From NCBI RefSeq assembly GCF_947507565.1, contig NC_089178.1, forward strand, positions 1,984,001 to 2,048,000: a stretch of 64,000 nt of DNA. Direction: 5' to 3'. The DNA is from Oscarella lobularis. Taxonomy: Eukaryota > Porifera > Homoscleromorpha > Homosclerophorida > Oscarellidae. Shown here one piece after another: positions 30,101 through 40,176 of the stretch. Numbering within the stretch: the first letter of the stretch is position 1; each line of letters begins with the position of its first letter. Position numbers and translations under genes: made by a program. The notes beneath the pieces are model-generated. The model saw nothing but the letters and a program-made list of their open reading frames with translations, searched no databases and was not told the DNA's origin.

Positions 30101-32630
30101 GGTTCGTGGAACAGAGCAATGTGATGTTGGAGCAGAGAAACGATTCGTTCAAGTCAACAACGGCCCACGCGCAGGCAAAGCTCGTCGGACTAGAGCAAGA
30201 TAAGGTATAGAGATTGAATCTGGCCCTAGATAGAACTACTCCGGTTTTTTCTAGGTTCAACTTACGACGGAATTGGGGCAGGCGATGTCGCAGATAAGTG
30301 CTCTTCAATTGGAAGCCGGCAGCCTGGCGAAAAAGGAGGGCGAGTTGAAACAGCAGCTGACTGCAGCGATGGCGGAAGTTCAATCGAGGTCGTCGGAGTG
30401 GGCGGCGGCGACGCATTCGTTGAAAGAAACGGAGGAGAACTTGGAGGAGGCGTCGAATTTGTTGAAGGATGAGAAACAGAAGAGGAAGACATTGGAAATG
30501 CGTGTGAAACAAGCCGACGAAGAGATATCGGAGCTTAAAATTGAAAAGGAATCCCTGGAGAAAGTACAGTGTGACAAAAACGTTATTTTCCGTTAATTTC
30601 AAATTTGCTTTAGAGTGTAGATAGTTCAAAGAGAAAAATGGCTACTCAGAAAGACAGACTAGAGAGAGAAATGGACGACATGAAAGCGTTTCATGAAGTC
30701 TGTAAAAAACGAGTTCTTTTCTGTCTAGCTTATGTATCTATAGAGCGAAATTTCTGAGCTGAGGGAGAAACTGAAGAAGCAGCGGCAAACGTCAGACACA
30801 GCCATTTCTGAGCAAGTCGGATTTTCTCCCTCGGACGTCGACTTTTTCTTTCATTAGCTCTATTTATAGATATCTCAAGCAGAAGCGGAAGCGGAGTCAA
30901 GATGGCAAGAAAAGTCGAAACGTATGGTCAGTCAGGTTGAGCAGAAGTGGCGTCGAATTCACGAAGAGGCGGAGGATGAAAAGAAATCCATGATGGAACG
31001 CGTTGCCTCTGTTGACAGTCAGGTAAAAACATCGTTGATCAGCGTACTCGTATACGACGACGTGAGAAAATCGCAATTTTTAGTATGCCACTTGGAAAAA
31101 GGCTCGCTCTGAACTCGAAGAACAGATCTCTGATCTCAAGAGGACGGTAGCGAGATTGGAAAGCGAAAAAGAGGTGATTGGTTAGATACCGTTAGATTGT
31201 TCTATACATCGTTGTCTGTGTTTTAGGCTGAGTCTCAGGAGCTTCACCATTCGAAGGAGACAGTCGCCCGATTAGAACGCGAGCTTTCCGCGGCTAAACA
31301 GGCTGCTCCTGAAGCAGCTGGCAAATCGTCGGGAAACGTAGCCCAAGAGGTTCGCGCTTTTCGTCTCGTTTTGAGACTGCTGATCGTTTTCGTTGGCAGG
31401 TCAAGAAAATCATGAATAGCGTCTTTTACAAGATACGCGAGGAGTTTGATGACGGCACTTCTTACGACAAAAAAGATATTATGAGTGCTGTCGTGGCAGT
31501 AATTAAGGCGAGTTTGTTATTAGCATTTGGACGATTCTACAGTTCTGTTGTCTACGTAGGATGTCACAGTGAGCGCGCTCGCGACGACAGGAACAGGATC
31601 CGCCTCCCCGTCCGATGAACAGAAAAAGAAACAACCAGAAGAGGAAGAAGAGGACGAAGAGGACGAAGAGGAGGAGGAAGAAGAAGAAGACGAGGACGAA
31701 GAGGAAGAGGAAGAGGGGGAAGACGAGGATGAAGTCGACGAAGACGAAAAGGAAGAGGACAAAGTCGACGAAGACGAAAAGGAAGAGGACAAAGAAGAAG
31801 AGGGCAAAGAAGAAGAGGACGAGGAGAAAGTTGCTACGGAAGAGGAAAACGAATCTGGAGCGGCAGCGGACGTGTCAGGGGACGAGGGCGAGGGCAAAGG
31901 TGAGAAAGTAGTGGAAAACGAAGAAGAGGCAGACGAGAAAGACGAAAAAGGCGAAGAAGAGGAGGAGGAAGAAGAAGACTGGGACGACGACGACGACGAA
32001 GAGGAGGAGAAAGAAGGCGGAGATCAGGATGAAGAGAAAAAAGAAAGCGAAAAGGCTGTAGATTCCGCCGAAGAGAAGGCAGTTACGGAAGAGGAGAAAT
32101 CGCCTTTAGATACAGACGCGGGAACGGGAAAATTAACTGATATGGCCGACGAGGAAGCCAGCGATGAAGATTCAAAAGAAAAGCCAGAAGGTAAGCAAAT
32201 CACTTACGCGTATCATAGACTAGGGTCTGTATACTATTATGCAAGATGCCGTTGATGGAAAAGACGATGCAGAATCAGGTATTTGGAATGCAACTGGTTT
32301 GATAACAAAATGTTCCAATACTGAATGATAGATGGTTCCTTATTTGGCGACAGCCCTCCTCCTACATCAGATGCAAAAAACGATGCAGGTATGAAATAGC
32401 AGCACACGTTTATTACGACGACTTATTTGTAATAAAAAGCAGCAGAAGAAAGTGCTGGAAGCGAGGAAGCGAAAGAGGAAACAGCGGGAAAAGCGGAAGG
32501 CGACGATACTAAGGTAAGTGTTCACTTGAATTTTCAATTACAAAAAATGTTTCCCCATTAGACTAAAAGCCCGTTCAAGGACCCACTTTTTGGAGACGAC
32601 GACGACGACGAACTCGACTGGCTCAAATGA
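27188..32630 (+). CDS. FKBP15: FKBP15-like (WAFL) endosomal actin-linked protein
   Basis: It starts [10 protein letters not shown], then LASLF and [11 protein letters not shown], which are landmarks of FKBP15. A WH1-like domain follows (VAAHTYR to [22 protein letters not shown]), then an FKBP domain ([47 protein letters not shown]). Most pocket residues known from FKBP12 are present (Tyr, Phe-Asp, Phe, Val-Ile, Trp, Tyr, Phe). [17 protein letters not shown] leads into a Gln/Pro-rich region (about 29090-29570), long coiled coils (29630-31430) and [16 protein letters not shown] very acidic tail (31620-32100) precedes the final [14 protein letters not shown]. Human FKBP15 has the same order and ends the same way. 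It is linked to early endosomes, WIP/actin and dynein. More than 20 exons. Confidence 0.92.
31625..32140 (+). repeat. GAA/GAC-rich acidic low-complexity coding tract
   Basis: Purine-rich sequence inside FKBP15 encoding long Glu/Asp runs with interspersed Lys. The open frames on the opposite strand here (Ser-rich) are artefacts of the composition. Confidence 0.8.
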
Positions 32631-32721
32631 CACGTTTGATCATTTTGCTATGTTTTTTTGGTGAGCGTACACGTTTAAATATTAACCTACGTGTTTAGTT
32701 TTGCAGCAAACGAAAGGCAAA

Positions 32722-33783
32722 TCACATTCTTCGATCCCATCGCCACACGGTGACATTATCGGACACAGTTACCATGATGTTACCGCATCGGCTGAATCCG
32801 ACGTGTCGAATCGGCGCATCGCACTTGGGATGAATGAGCTGAACAGGAGAATCAATCTTGTCCGCTTCTAAATCCCAGAGGAACACGCGTCCCGCCTGAT
32901 TGCCGCAAGCCAGGACCGTCTGAAAATAGTCCAGCGCAAAACGAAGGTACCAGATCTCGCAGTTGTTCATTTCGAATGTATGCAGCACAATCGGAGTCGA
33001 ATCAACGTTGCCGCCGTCGTCGTCATCTCCCATTCCGGGCGGCTTCCATAGAACGATGGCATTCTCGCACGACTTGGAAAGAACCAATTGGCCAAGCCAC
33101 CGAACGCAATCGATATAATTCCGATGAACGATGCGCGTGCTGAAGAGCGGAAAATGTACGACTTCCGACGAAAACGACGGACCGTCGTCGCCCCGTCGGC
33201 GACTGTCGGCATTTACATCACCAAGATCCCAGGTCTTCAATGCGTGATCCATACCGCACGAGACGACGTATCGTCCGCCAATGTCAAAATCGCCGCTAAG
33301 GACTTCGTCGCGATGGCCGTCGACGCCGCCGAGAATGGCGATGCAGGCGCCGGTCTTGACGTTCCAGAGGCGCAACGAGTGGTCCTTGCTCGCCGAGAGA
33401 AGCAGGAGAGGATCGCGCTGATGAAAGCGTAAGTCGTTGATCGAATTTCCGTGTCCGACGAGCGATCGTTCGCCGCGATGCGTCGTGACGTTGATCACGC
33501 GCACGATGCCTCGTTCGCCGGCCGCGCAGAGAAGGTGAGAGGCATTGTCGTACGTCCACGCGCAGCTGTAGAAGTTCTCGTCTTCGTCAGGATCGGCGTA
33601 GCGCTGCAGCACGTCCATTTCGCCGCCCGGATGGCATCGATAGATCGTCGCACGATTGCTGCCGACTGTTGCGAATACGGGAGGCTCTTCCGGTGAGCAG
33701 TTGTAGCTAAATGCTATTCCGAATATTGGCTGTTGATGTTCTTCTTTCGAGTGGCTAGTACACTTGAACGAAGTTTTTGCCAT
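32722..33783 (-). CDS. EED: Polycomb protein EED
   Basis: Intronless frame of 353 residues forming the WD40 propeller of the PRC2 subunit EED, which reads H3K27me3 and stimulates EZH2. Collinear motifs include FATVGSNRATIYRCHPGGE, DENFYSCAWTYD, GERGIVRVIN, LVGHGNSINDLRFH, LLLSASKDHSLRLWN, GGVDGHRDEVLSGDFD, VSCGMDHALKTWDL, STRIVHRNYIDCVRWLG, LSKSCENAIVLWKP, EIWYLRF and, at the end, VWRWDRR. The aromatic cage positions known from human EED (Phe in the PIFG strand, Tyr in ENFY, Trp-Tyr in EIWY) are retained. The disordered amino end is about 80 residues shorter than the human protein. It converges with FKBP15 (91 bp between stops) and diverges from the ABC transporter. Confidence 0.96.
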   Translation of the reverse strand: MAKTSFKCTSHSKEEHQQPIFGIAFSYNCSPEEPPVFATVGSNRATIYRCHPGGEMDVLQRYADPDEDENFYSCAWTYDNASHLLCAAGERGIVRVINVTTHRGERSLVGHGNSINDLRFHQRDPLLLLSASKDHSLRLWNVKTGACIAILGGVDGHRDEVLSGDFDIGGRYVVSCGMDHALKTWDLGDVNADSRRRGDDGPSFSSEVVHFPLFSTRIVHRNYIDCVRWLGQLVLSKSCENAIVLWKPPGMGDDDDGGNVDSTPIVLHTFEMNNCEIWYLRFALDYFQTVLACGNQAGRVFLWDLEADKIDSPVQLIHPKCDAPIRHVGFSRCGNIMVTVSDNVTVWRWDRRM

Positions 33784-33863
33784 GATGGTAACGTGCGTGC
33801 TGAAATTCTTGCACGTGACACGCGTGATTTCTATCTACGTCCGCATTTTTTTCCTACGGAAGA
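33784..33863. promoter_or_regulatory. 80-bp bidirectional start region EED/ABCG2-like
   Basis: Only 80 bp separate the EED and transporter start codons. The centre holds GCACGTGAC (33811-33819), a CACGTG box whose reverse complement reads GTCACGTGC, again CLEAR-like. Confidence 0.6.
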
Positions 33864-36800
33864 ATGCTTGCCAAAACTGAACAAACGCCGCTTCTAACGC
33901 CGTCAAAACTTGGCGTCCAAGTCGTACTTTCTTACCAGGACCTTGTTTACAGAATTCAAACAAAGAAAGGCCTTTGGCGTCCTGCAGAAACCAAGACCAT
34001 CTTAGAAAGCACAAGGTAGCCTGCGTCGGATGACGAGAATGGCTTCGGGCTGGGCCCCCTGACTCCATCCGGTCCAGTTCTTAATTACTACGTACGACGT
34101 CTTTTAGCGGCGTTATGAATGGCCAAATGAATGCCATACTGGGACCAACAGGCAGCGGAAAAACAACGTACTACTCTAAATTAAGGGAGGGGTAGTACTG
34201 CAGGGGCTAAATTGAGCTGCACTCTGCAGGCTCTTGGATATTCTTGCGGGAAGAATAGATAAAAGGACGCTTACAGGCACCGTTCTTATAAATGGGCGCA
34301 GAGTATCGGAGAAGTTTAGGTGCGTGTCTGGTTACGTGGCTCAGGTCAGTCTACAGCGGTGCTCTGGCGATGCTGTTATCTAAGTTTGGCAGAATGATGT
34401 CTTATTGGGACAATTAACGGTGCGAGAAAATCTCCATTTTTCGGCCCTTCTCCGTCTACCTCAAAGCACGTCAGAACGAGAAAAGATGGCGAGAGTAACG
34501 GCATTGATCGAGGACCTGAATCTCACACACATTGCTGATAATAGAGTACATACGCCTAATAACTGCAAATTTTCAATGGAAGTTTGACAGGTTGGTACTG
34601 AACTAAGAAGAGGAATATCAGGCGGTGAGAAGAAGAGAACCAGCATTGGAGTAGAACTTATCACTTCTCCTTCCCTTCTCTTCCTTGATGAGCCGACTAC
34701 CGGATTAGATGCCTACACAGCTGTATCTGTTATGCAACTTCTTCACAAGTACAGTACCTAAGAGCTTATTAGGGCAAACGGGGGCCCCAGAGAGCAGGTC
34801 AAATATTTGAGATACGTAACAGCTAGGGATAGTAGAGGCAGACAAGACCTGTAAAAGGACTTAAAATACATTAGTGCAAGTAGAGGCACACAAGACCTGT
34901 AGAAGTTTTTAAAATACGCGAGTTTCAGGGCTAGTTGTCGCATCCAAGATCTACTCAAATATCTGAAATACACAGCTGTTTAGACAAACGGGGACCTCTG
35001 AGAGCAAGTGAAATATTTGAGATACACAACAGTTGAGCCACACAAGACCTGTAAAAGCATTTAATTGAAATACACTAGTGTCAGGGATAGTAGTCACATC
35101 CAAGACGTACTCAAATATCTGAAATACACAGCTTTTTGGGCAAAAAGGGGGGCTCCCCTAGAGCAAGTCAAACATTTACATACACAACTGCTAGGGAAAG
35201 TAGAGTCACACAAGACCTACTCAAATATTTGAAATACACAGCTGTTAGGGAAACGGGGGTCCCTGAGAGCGAGTCAAATATTTGAGATAGGTAACAGTTA
35301 TGGAAAGTAGCGGCACACAAGACCTATATAAGCATTTCATTGTTTTTCTTAGCTTATCAAAAAAGGGAACAGTTGTCGTTTTTTCCATACATCAACCTCG
35401 CTACGCCGTATTCAAGCTATTTGACACGTTGACTTTGCTTGCAAAGGGACACACGGTCTTTCACGGTCCCGCTACTGAAGCTTTAGACTTCTTCAAGCAA
35501 CAAGGTAATGACAGTAGTATTTGACAATATGCACGCCCAGTCTGTTTCGTGCAGGCCACCACTGTGATGAACGAGAGAATCCAGCTGATTTTTTCCTCGA
35601 CGTTGTACAGCGAGATGAAAACGGTAGGGAAACTTTCAGTTCAGTGAGCATTTCTGAGCTCATTAGAACGTTTAAGATTCACTGGCCTTGGCTATTGCTT
35701 ACCGATTCTCGCATACGTTTCAAACCACTCAGAAGACGTTGACCAATTACCAGAGTGACGACGCAAATGTGAAGGAAAAATCTCCTGGTTATCCAACTGG
35801 AGCTTTCTATCAAGTGCGAGTTTCGTGCATCAAATTAGCCTTGAAATGTGTGCACCAGTACATTTAGTTTGGTGTTCTTTCAAAAAGAACCATTTTAAAT
35901 CTGTTACGAAACAAGCCTGTTTCCGTTGTTCACGTAAGAACCTTAGATTTATAAAAGGAGGTACTGAGCTGGCGTTATCTCTTTCAGTGGATCGTTTCTG
36001 TCATAATCGGCCTGATTACTGGAGGAATCTACTTTCAGTTAACAAAAACAGATCCCAAGACGGGAATACAAAACAGGTCAGCCGTTGCTGTCATCAGTGT
36101 AGGCTAAATCAGTTACGCAGAGTTGGAGCGTTTTTTCTCATTGTCTTGAATTCAATTTCGTCAACTTGTCAGCCGTAGATTTGTTCATTCAAGAAAGAGC
36201 CATATTCAAGTTCGAGCGTGTCTTTATCTGATACCTGTTGATAATTGGGTTCTTTTTAGGCACGAGTCACTTGGCGGATACTATCGCACTTCGTCCTATT
36301 TCTTTGCTCACGTTCTGTTTGACATCATTCCATACCGAGTCATACCGACCACTATTATGTGTTCTATAACTTACTGGATGATAGGTGCTGTGAATACCTG
36401 ATTACTGCGCTTCTGCATGACTGTGCTTCTGCTACAGGTTTCACTCCTGACGTTGATAAATTCTTCTTTTATCTTCTCAATTTGATATTGACGACAGTCG
36501 CAGCATGCTCAATGGCCTTTCTTTTCAGCGCCTTGATTTCTCATCGAGCTATAGCCACTCTTCTCCTGACTCTTACCTTTGTTCTGAGCATGGTAAGCAC
36601 TGCATTACGCTCTCTCGCTTCTGCTCGCGCCATTTTATACCTAGATTTTTGGCGGGCTTTTGGTCAACCTTAGGAAGCTGTCCAAGATTTTTTACTGGCT
36701 CAAATATCTGAGCATTTTTCATTACAGTATGGAGGTAATATTGAGTCTGTAGCGTGATTTTCGGTGTTCATATGCCGTCTCTTAGGCACTTTGCATCAAC

Positions 36801-37049
36801 GAGTTGCAAGGCATGGAATTTTGTCCCAAGCATGCGAATGAAACATGGTAATTCTACCATACAATTCACACACCATTCATCTTTTGCACATTTAGCCCAA
36901 GCGGTCATAATAGTGCTGGAACACAGTACCTGATAGAGCAAGGTTTTGTTGATTCCAAATGGATTACTCAAGTCGCCTTAGCATCTATCCTCGGCGGAGT
37001 TCTGCTCTTAGCATATCTTCGCCTTCGTTTCATGGGGAAAACTCGCTAA
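33864..37049 (+). CDS. ABCG2-like half transporter
   Basis: Multi-exon ABC half transporter with the ABCG order, nucleotide-binding domain before membrane domain. Visible motifs: Walker [10 protein letters not shown] (split by an intron at 34167-34229), Q-loop VSGYVAQ, signature [12 protein letters not shown], Walker [14 protein letters not shown], and the H-loop FSIHQPRY followed by [21 protein letters not shown] and [10 protein letters not shown]. The membrane part includes [47 protein letters not shown] and FGGLLVNL. The loop before the last helix has three Cys, then [10 protein letters not shown]. These match human ABCG2 better than other ABCG members, so export of lipophilic or xenobiotic compounds as a homodimer at the plasma membrane is likely. 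The intron from ~34755 to 35345 is filled with repeats. Stop TAA at 37047-37049. Confidence 0.87.
34756..35345. repeat. Irregular tandem repeats in transporter intron
   Basis: Related blocks recur four to five times. Each contains GGCAAACGGGG, GAGAGCAAGTCAAATATTTG, GATACACAACAG and CACACAAGACCT, with the CAAATATTTGAGATA core near 34799, 35009, 35169 and 35274. A second motif, CTCAAATATCTGAAATACACAGCT-like, starts near 34952, 35112 and 35222. Spacing varies between 100 and 210 bp. Confidence 0.75.
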
Positions 37050-37095
37050 TAAGGAACTCGCTCTACGTATGTGCTAACTGTCAAGTGTGTCCATT

Positions 37096-37118
37096 TAGAT
37101 AGATAGATAGATAGATAC
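37096..37118. repeat. (GATA)n microsatellite
   Basis: About five and a half copies of GATA in the 133-bp gap between the convergent transporter and cyclin C genes. Confidence 0.85.
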
Positions 37119-37182
37119 AGTTCTCAAGCATTCTATTTTAGCTAGGGTCAATACGTTGAGTTAAGTTGCTTTTTTTAGAATT

Positions 37183-38607
37183 CTAATTATGAGTAGTTCC
37201 CCCAATAGACGTTCTCGATGCCGGACTGTCACTTCTCCCCGCCGAAGGTTTTGGCATCCTGGCGTTGATCTCTCAGTATGTATTTATTATGTATTTGCCT
37301 TCTTACTTCCCACTGCTCAGTCTAGGCTTGGGGGCTTTGGCGAGTATTGCTCGTATTTCCTTGGTCTCGTCATAGCTTTTCCACAGCTTGTAAAACAGCA
37401 ATATCTCCTGTGTCACTTGGAGCACCTATTGGATCAATATGTAGAGGTAAACGCGACGCAATAAAAAAGAGTACTTTTTCCATGTCTACTGAAAGCTCGG
37501 CGAACCACTGCTTGCAGTCTTTCTGGTTCACAACGCAGGCCATGTGTAAAGCGGCTAGAAACAGATTCACACAAGGTTTGATAAAAAATAGCTAACCAAC
37601 CTAGAGCAATGAGATACGGAGGATAGAGAAGACAAGTGTCACTCCTATATGTATCATTAACTATTCTCCTGCGACCAAAAAAAGCGTGGAGATAAAAGGC
37701 AAGCATCTCAGGAAATGAGCTAACCAGGCTAGAGAAAGCAGACTGTCTTCCTGCCCTATATCACTTACGTATTGGGTCAACGAACGATAGGGATTAAACG
37801 TAATGAGACAGCAATCCTAAGGTGACAGACACTTATAGGTCTAAACGGTAAACGTAGCCTACACTGCACCATCATTTCGAGGAGGTAAAATTCGCATTCA
37901 AGAATCTTAAAGAAATATTCATAGGCCAAATTAGAAATATAAGTTTCAATTACCTGAGGCATTCTGTAGGGAAAGTCTTTCAGAGCATAAGAAAATTTTG
38001 TTTTAACTTTAAAAAGAGCAATTCTTAACTAGGGAAGGGTAGACAGTAGGGGCCAAGTACCAATACTCTGACATGACTGAACGAGTCTTGTATTCGAAAT
38101 CAACCCAGATTCCTAATAGAAACATGAGGAGATAAATGTAAACGTACTACGAGTACACACCTCCACTTTGGCAGCAAGATAAATACAGGTTGGAGCCATC
38201 AAAAGTGGATCAATACTTCCAAAGGAATTACTAGAGATTCCTCTAAGTCAACTGACAAAAAAATCAACCATGTTTGTCACTTTGTATAGAAACGTTTGAA
38301 GTAGATAGTCGAAGTGGCGATGACCTGCTGCCTCTGCTTCAGACACTCGGCCAAAGCTTGGATAACTGATGATAACAAAGAATGACAACCAAAAAATTCA
38401 ATCGTGTAATTCCTAGTACAATTAGCAAAGAAGATGTGCATCTTGAGTATTTCATCTTCTGTTAGGAATATCAAGTCGGTCTGTCGACCGAGAACGAGAT
38501 CGTCCTTTTCAAGAAGCCACTGATTACTACAGAATAAAAGGTTTCGTCGTCTTTCGTAAGCCTTGGGTAGTGTACCAGTGCGAGGAATGCCAAAAATTGC
38601 CAGCCAT
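37183..38607 (-). CDS. CCNC: Cyclin C (Mediator kinase module)
   Basis: About ten small exons encode cyclin C, the partner of CDK8/19 in Mediator. The first exon is only 32 bp and encodes MAGNFWHSSH, the family-specific start. Following exons give QWLLEKDDLV, FLTEDEILKMHIFF, FIQALAECLKQRQQVIATSTIYFKRFY, SIDPLLMAPTCIYLAAKVE, SNTRLV, VKTKFSYALKDFPYRM, ILECEFYLLEMM, DCCLITFNPYRSLTQYVSD, GQEDSLLSLAW, RIVNDTYRSDTCLLYPPYLIALA, HMACVV and KQWFAELSVDMEK. All lie in the order of the human protein. The last exon probably adds KMPKPSAGRSDSP and ends at 37183. If its upstream donor (GGGAA|GTAAGA) is skipped, the protein instead stops at 37303. Confidence 0.92.
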
Positions 38608-38667
38608 AATCGAGCTTTAGCGTGCGTTGTAGCCCCCACGTTTGTGCGGTTTTCAGCAATTTTCGCC
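38608..38667. promoter_or_regulatory. 60-bp bidirectional start region CCNC/EXOSC9
   Basis: 60 bp separate the cyclin C and EXOSC9 start codons. The stretch contains GCGTGCG and CCCCCACG, with no TATA-like element. Confidence 0.6.
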
Positions 38668-40035
38668 ATGAAAGGAGAGCCACTTACGACTTGCGAACGC
38701 TCCTTTCTTCTCAATGCAATAAAAAAAGGCCATCGAATCGACGGCCGCAACGCGTACGACTACAGACACGTGCAAATCGCGTTCGGTCCAACGCGCGGCC
38801 ACTGCGAAGCGCGAATCGGCGAGACGCGCGTTCTAGCGCAGGCGACGTGCGACCTCGTCAAGCCGCAACCGAGTCGGCCGACGGACGGCATTCTCAGCTT
38901 CAACGTCGATCTCTCGCCCATGGCGTCGCCGCGTTTCGACGTCGCGCAAACTCGGGAATCGAGCGTCGAACTCGTGCGACTGCTCGAACGCACGATCAAG
39001 GAATCGCGCGCCGTCGACACCGAATCGCTGTGCGTCGTCGCCGGCGCGAAAGTCTGGGCGATTCGCGTCGACGTTCGCGCGCTGAACGACGACGGAAATT
39101 TGTGCGACTGTTGCGCGCTCGGCGCCATGGCAACCCTCGCGCACTTTCGTCGACCGGACGCGAGCGTTTCCGACGATCGCGTGACCGTGTACGCGGCGAC
39201 GGAGCGACCGCTCGTGCCGCTTACCGTTCATCACGTGCCGCTCTGCGCGAGTTTTGCGTTTTTCGACGACGGTCGGTTTTTATTGTGCGATCCGTCGCGA
39301 TTGGAGGAGGGCGTCATGGATGGCCACGTTATCGTGGCGATGAATAAGCACGGCGAAGTGTGCTGTCTTCAAATGGGCGGCGGCGTGGCTCTGCACGCCG
39401 AGCAAATTATTCGATGCACGAAGATTGCCATGGTGAAAGTTAATGAATTGGTGGAGAAAATTGATAGTGCATTGGCCTCGGATGAGGCGCTTAGAAGTGG
39501 AGAGAAAGGCGAGGAGAAGATGGATGAAGATGCTGCTTTGATTACTCATGCAAAGAAGGAATCATCTGCTGTTGATCCTGACGAGGTGGAAAGTTACACT
39601 GTGACGACGGAAAAAGAGATGTCTTCTGTAAATGATGATGATGATGCTGTTCAATGGATTGGACCTGGAACGGCGAGAATTGGGAACGGACATTTAGATC
39701 CATCATCTGGTCCAGTGTTAGAAAGGGAAACTGATACTGTCACTGATGAGGTGAAAAGCAAAAAGATCACCGAGAAAAAGCAGAAGCAGCAGAAGAAAAA
39801 GAAAATGAGACCGCCTGCAAAGAATAGCGATGAGGAGGAGGAGGAGGATTTGGAAGAGATCGTTGTGCTGACTGGAGCTGATTTCTTGGGCTCCAAAACG
39901 AATACCGGTACCACCAATGTTTCAGACAGTGGCAGAACAGTGGATTTGTCATTAGCAATGAAACGACCAGCCGAAAAGAGAAAGTCAAAAAGAGTCTCGC
40001 GAAAAGGAAGCAAAAAGAATTCGGCACTAAAATAG
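38668..40035 (+). CDS. EXOSC9: Exosome complex component RRP45
   Basis: Intronless frame of 455 residues. It is an RNase PH-fold subunit of the nine-subunit RNA exosome ring (RRP45/PM-Scl75), which lacks catalytic residues and pairs with RRP41. Motifs: MKGEPLTTCERSFLLNAI at the start, then RIDGRNAYDYRHVQIAFG, GETRVLAQATC, GILSFNVDLSPMASPRF, DTESLCVVAGAKVWAIRVDV, HFRRPDASV, VPLTVHHVPLCASFAFF, LEEGVMDGHVIVAMNKHGEVC and QIIRCTKIAMVKV. The acidic/basic tail includes VQWIGPGTARIGNG, equivalent to a conserved human segment, and ends in a Lys-rich nuclear-localisation-like stretch. The Met at 38668 aligns with the family start; the frame is open upstream but there overlaps the cyclin C promoter and first exon. 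Confidence 0.95.
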   Translation: MKGEPLTTCERSFLLNAIKKGHRIDGRNAYDYRHVQIAFGPTRGHCEARIGETRVLAQATCDLVKPQPSRPTDGILSFNVDLSPMASPRFDVAQTRESSVELVRLLERTIKESRAVDTESLCVVAGAKVWAIRVDVRALNDDGNLCDCCALGAMATLAHFRRPDASVSDDRVTVYAATERPLVPLTVHHVPLCASFAFFDDGRFLLCDPSRLEEGVMDGHVIVAMNKHGEVCCLQMGGGVALHAEQIIRCTKIAMVKVNELVEKIDSALASDEALRSGEKGEEKMDEDAALITHAKKESSAVDPDEVESYTVTTEKEMSSVNDDDDAVQWIGPGTARIGNGHLDPSSGPVLERETDTVTDEVKSKKITEKKQKQQKKKKMRPPAKNSDEEEEEDLEEIVVLTGADFLGSKTNTGTTNVSDSGRTVDLSLAMKRPAEKRKSKRVSRKGSKKNSALK

Positions 40036-40176
40036 AATGGGCATACAGTAATTTGTACCATGTACAAGAAGCTCATGTAGCCGGCCCCATGTAGCCATTT
40101 CATGTAGCCATTCATACGTATATAGCCAACACGTATTGCGCAGTTTTTACGCGGACGAGTGCGCAGAGTTAAACCA

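Noticed and set aside
31520-31897. Minus-strand Ser-rich frame opposite FKBP15
   Set aside because: It is produced by the GAA/GAC composition of the acidic FKBP15 tail; no start, splice or homology support.
38277-38669. Single continuous minus-strand frame beginning MAKIAENR
   Set aside because: The true protein is cyclin C. The family start MAGNFWHSSH lies in another frame at 38607, and the long frame includes two introns that happen to be open.
38668-40035. EXOSC9 next to a cyclin gene as conserved synteny with vertebrate CCNA2-EXOSC9
   Set aside because: The neighbour here is cyclin C, not cyclin A, so the similarity is coincidental.
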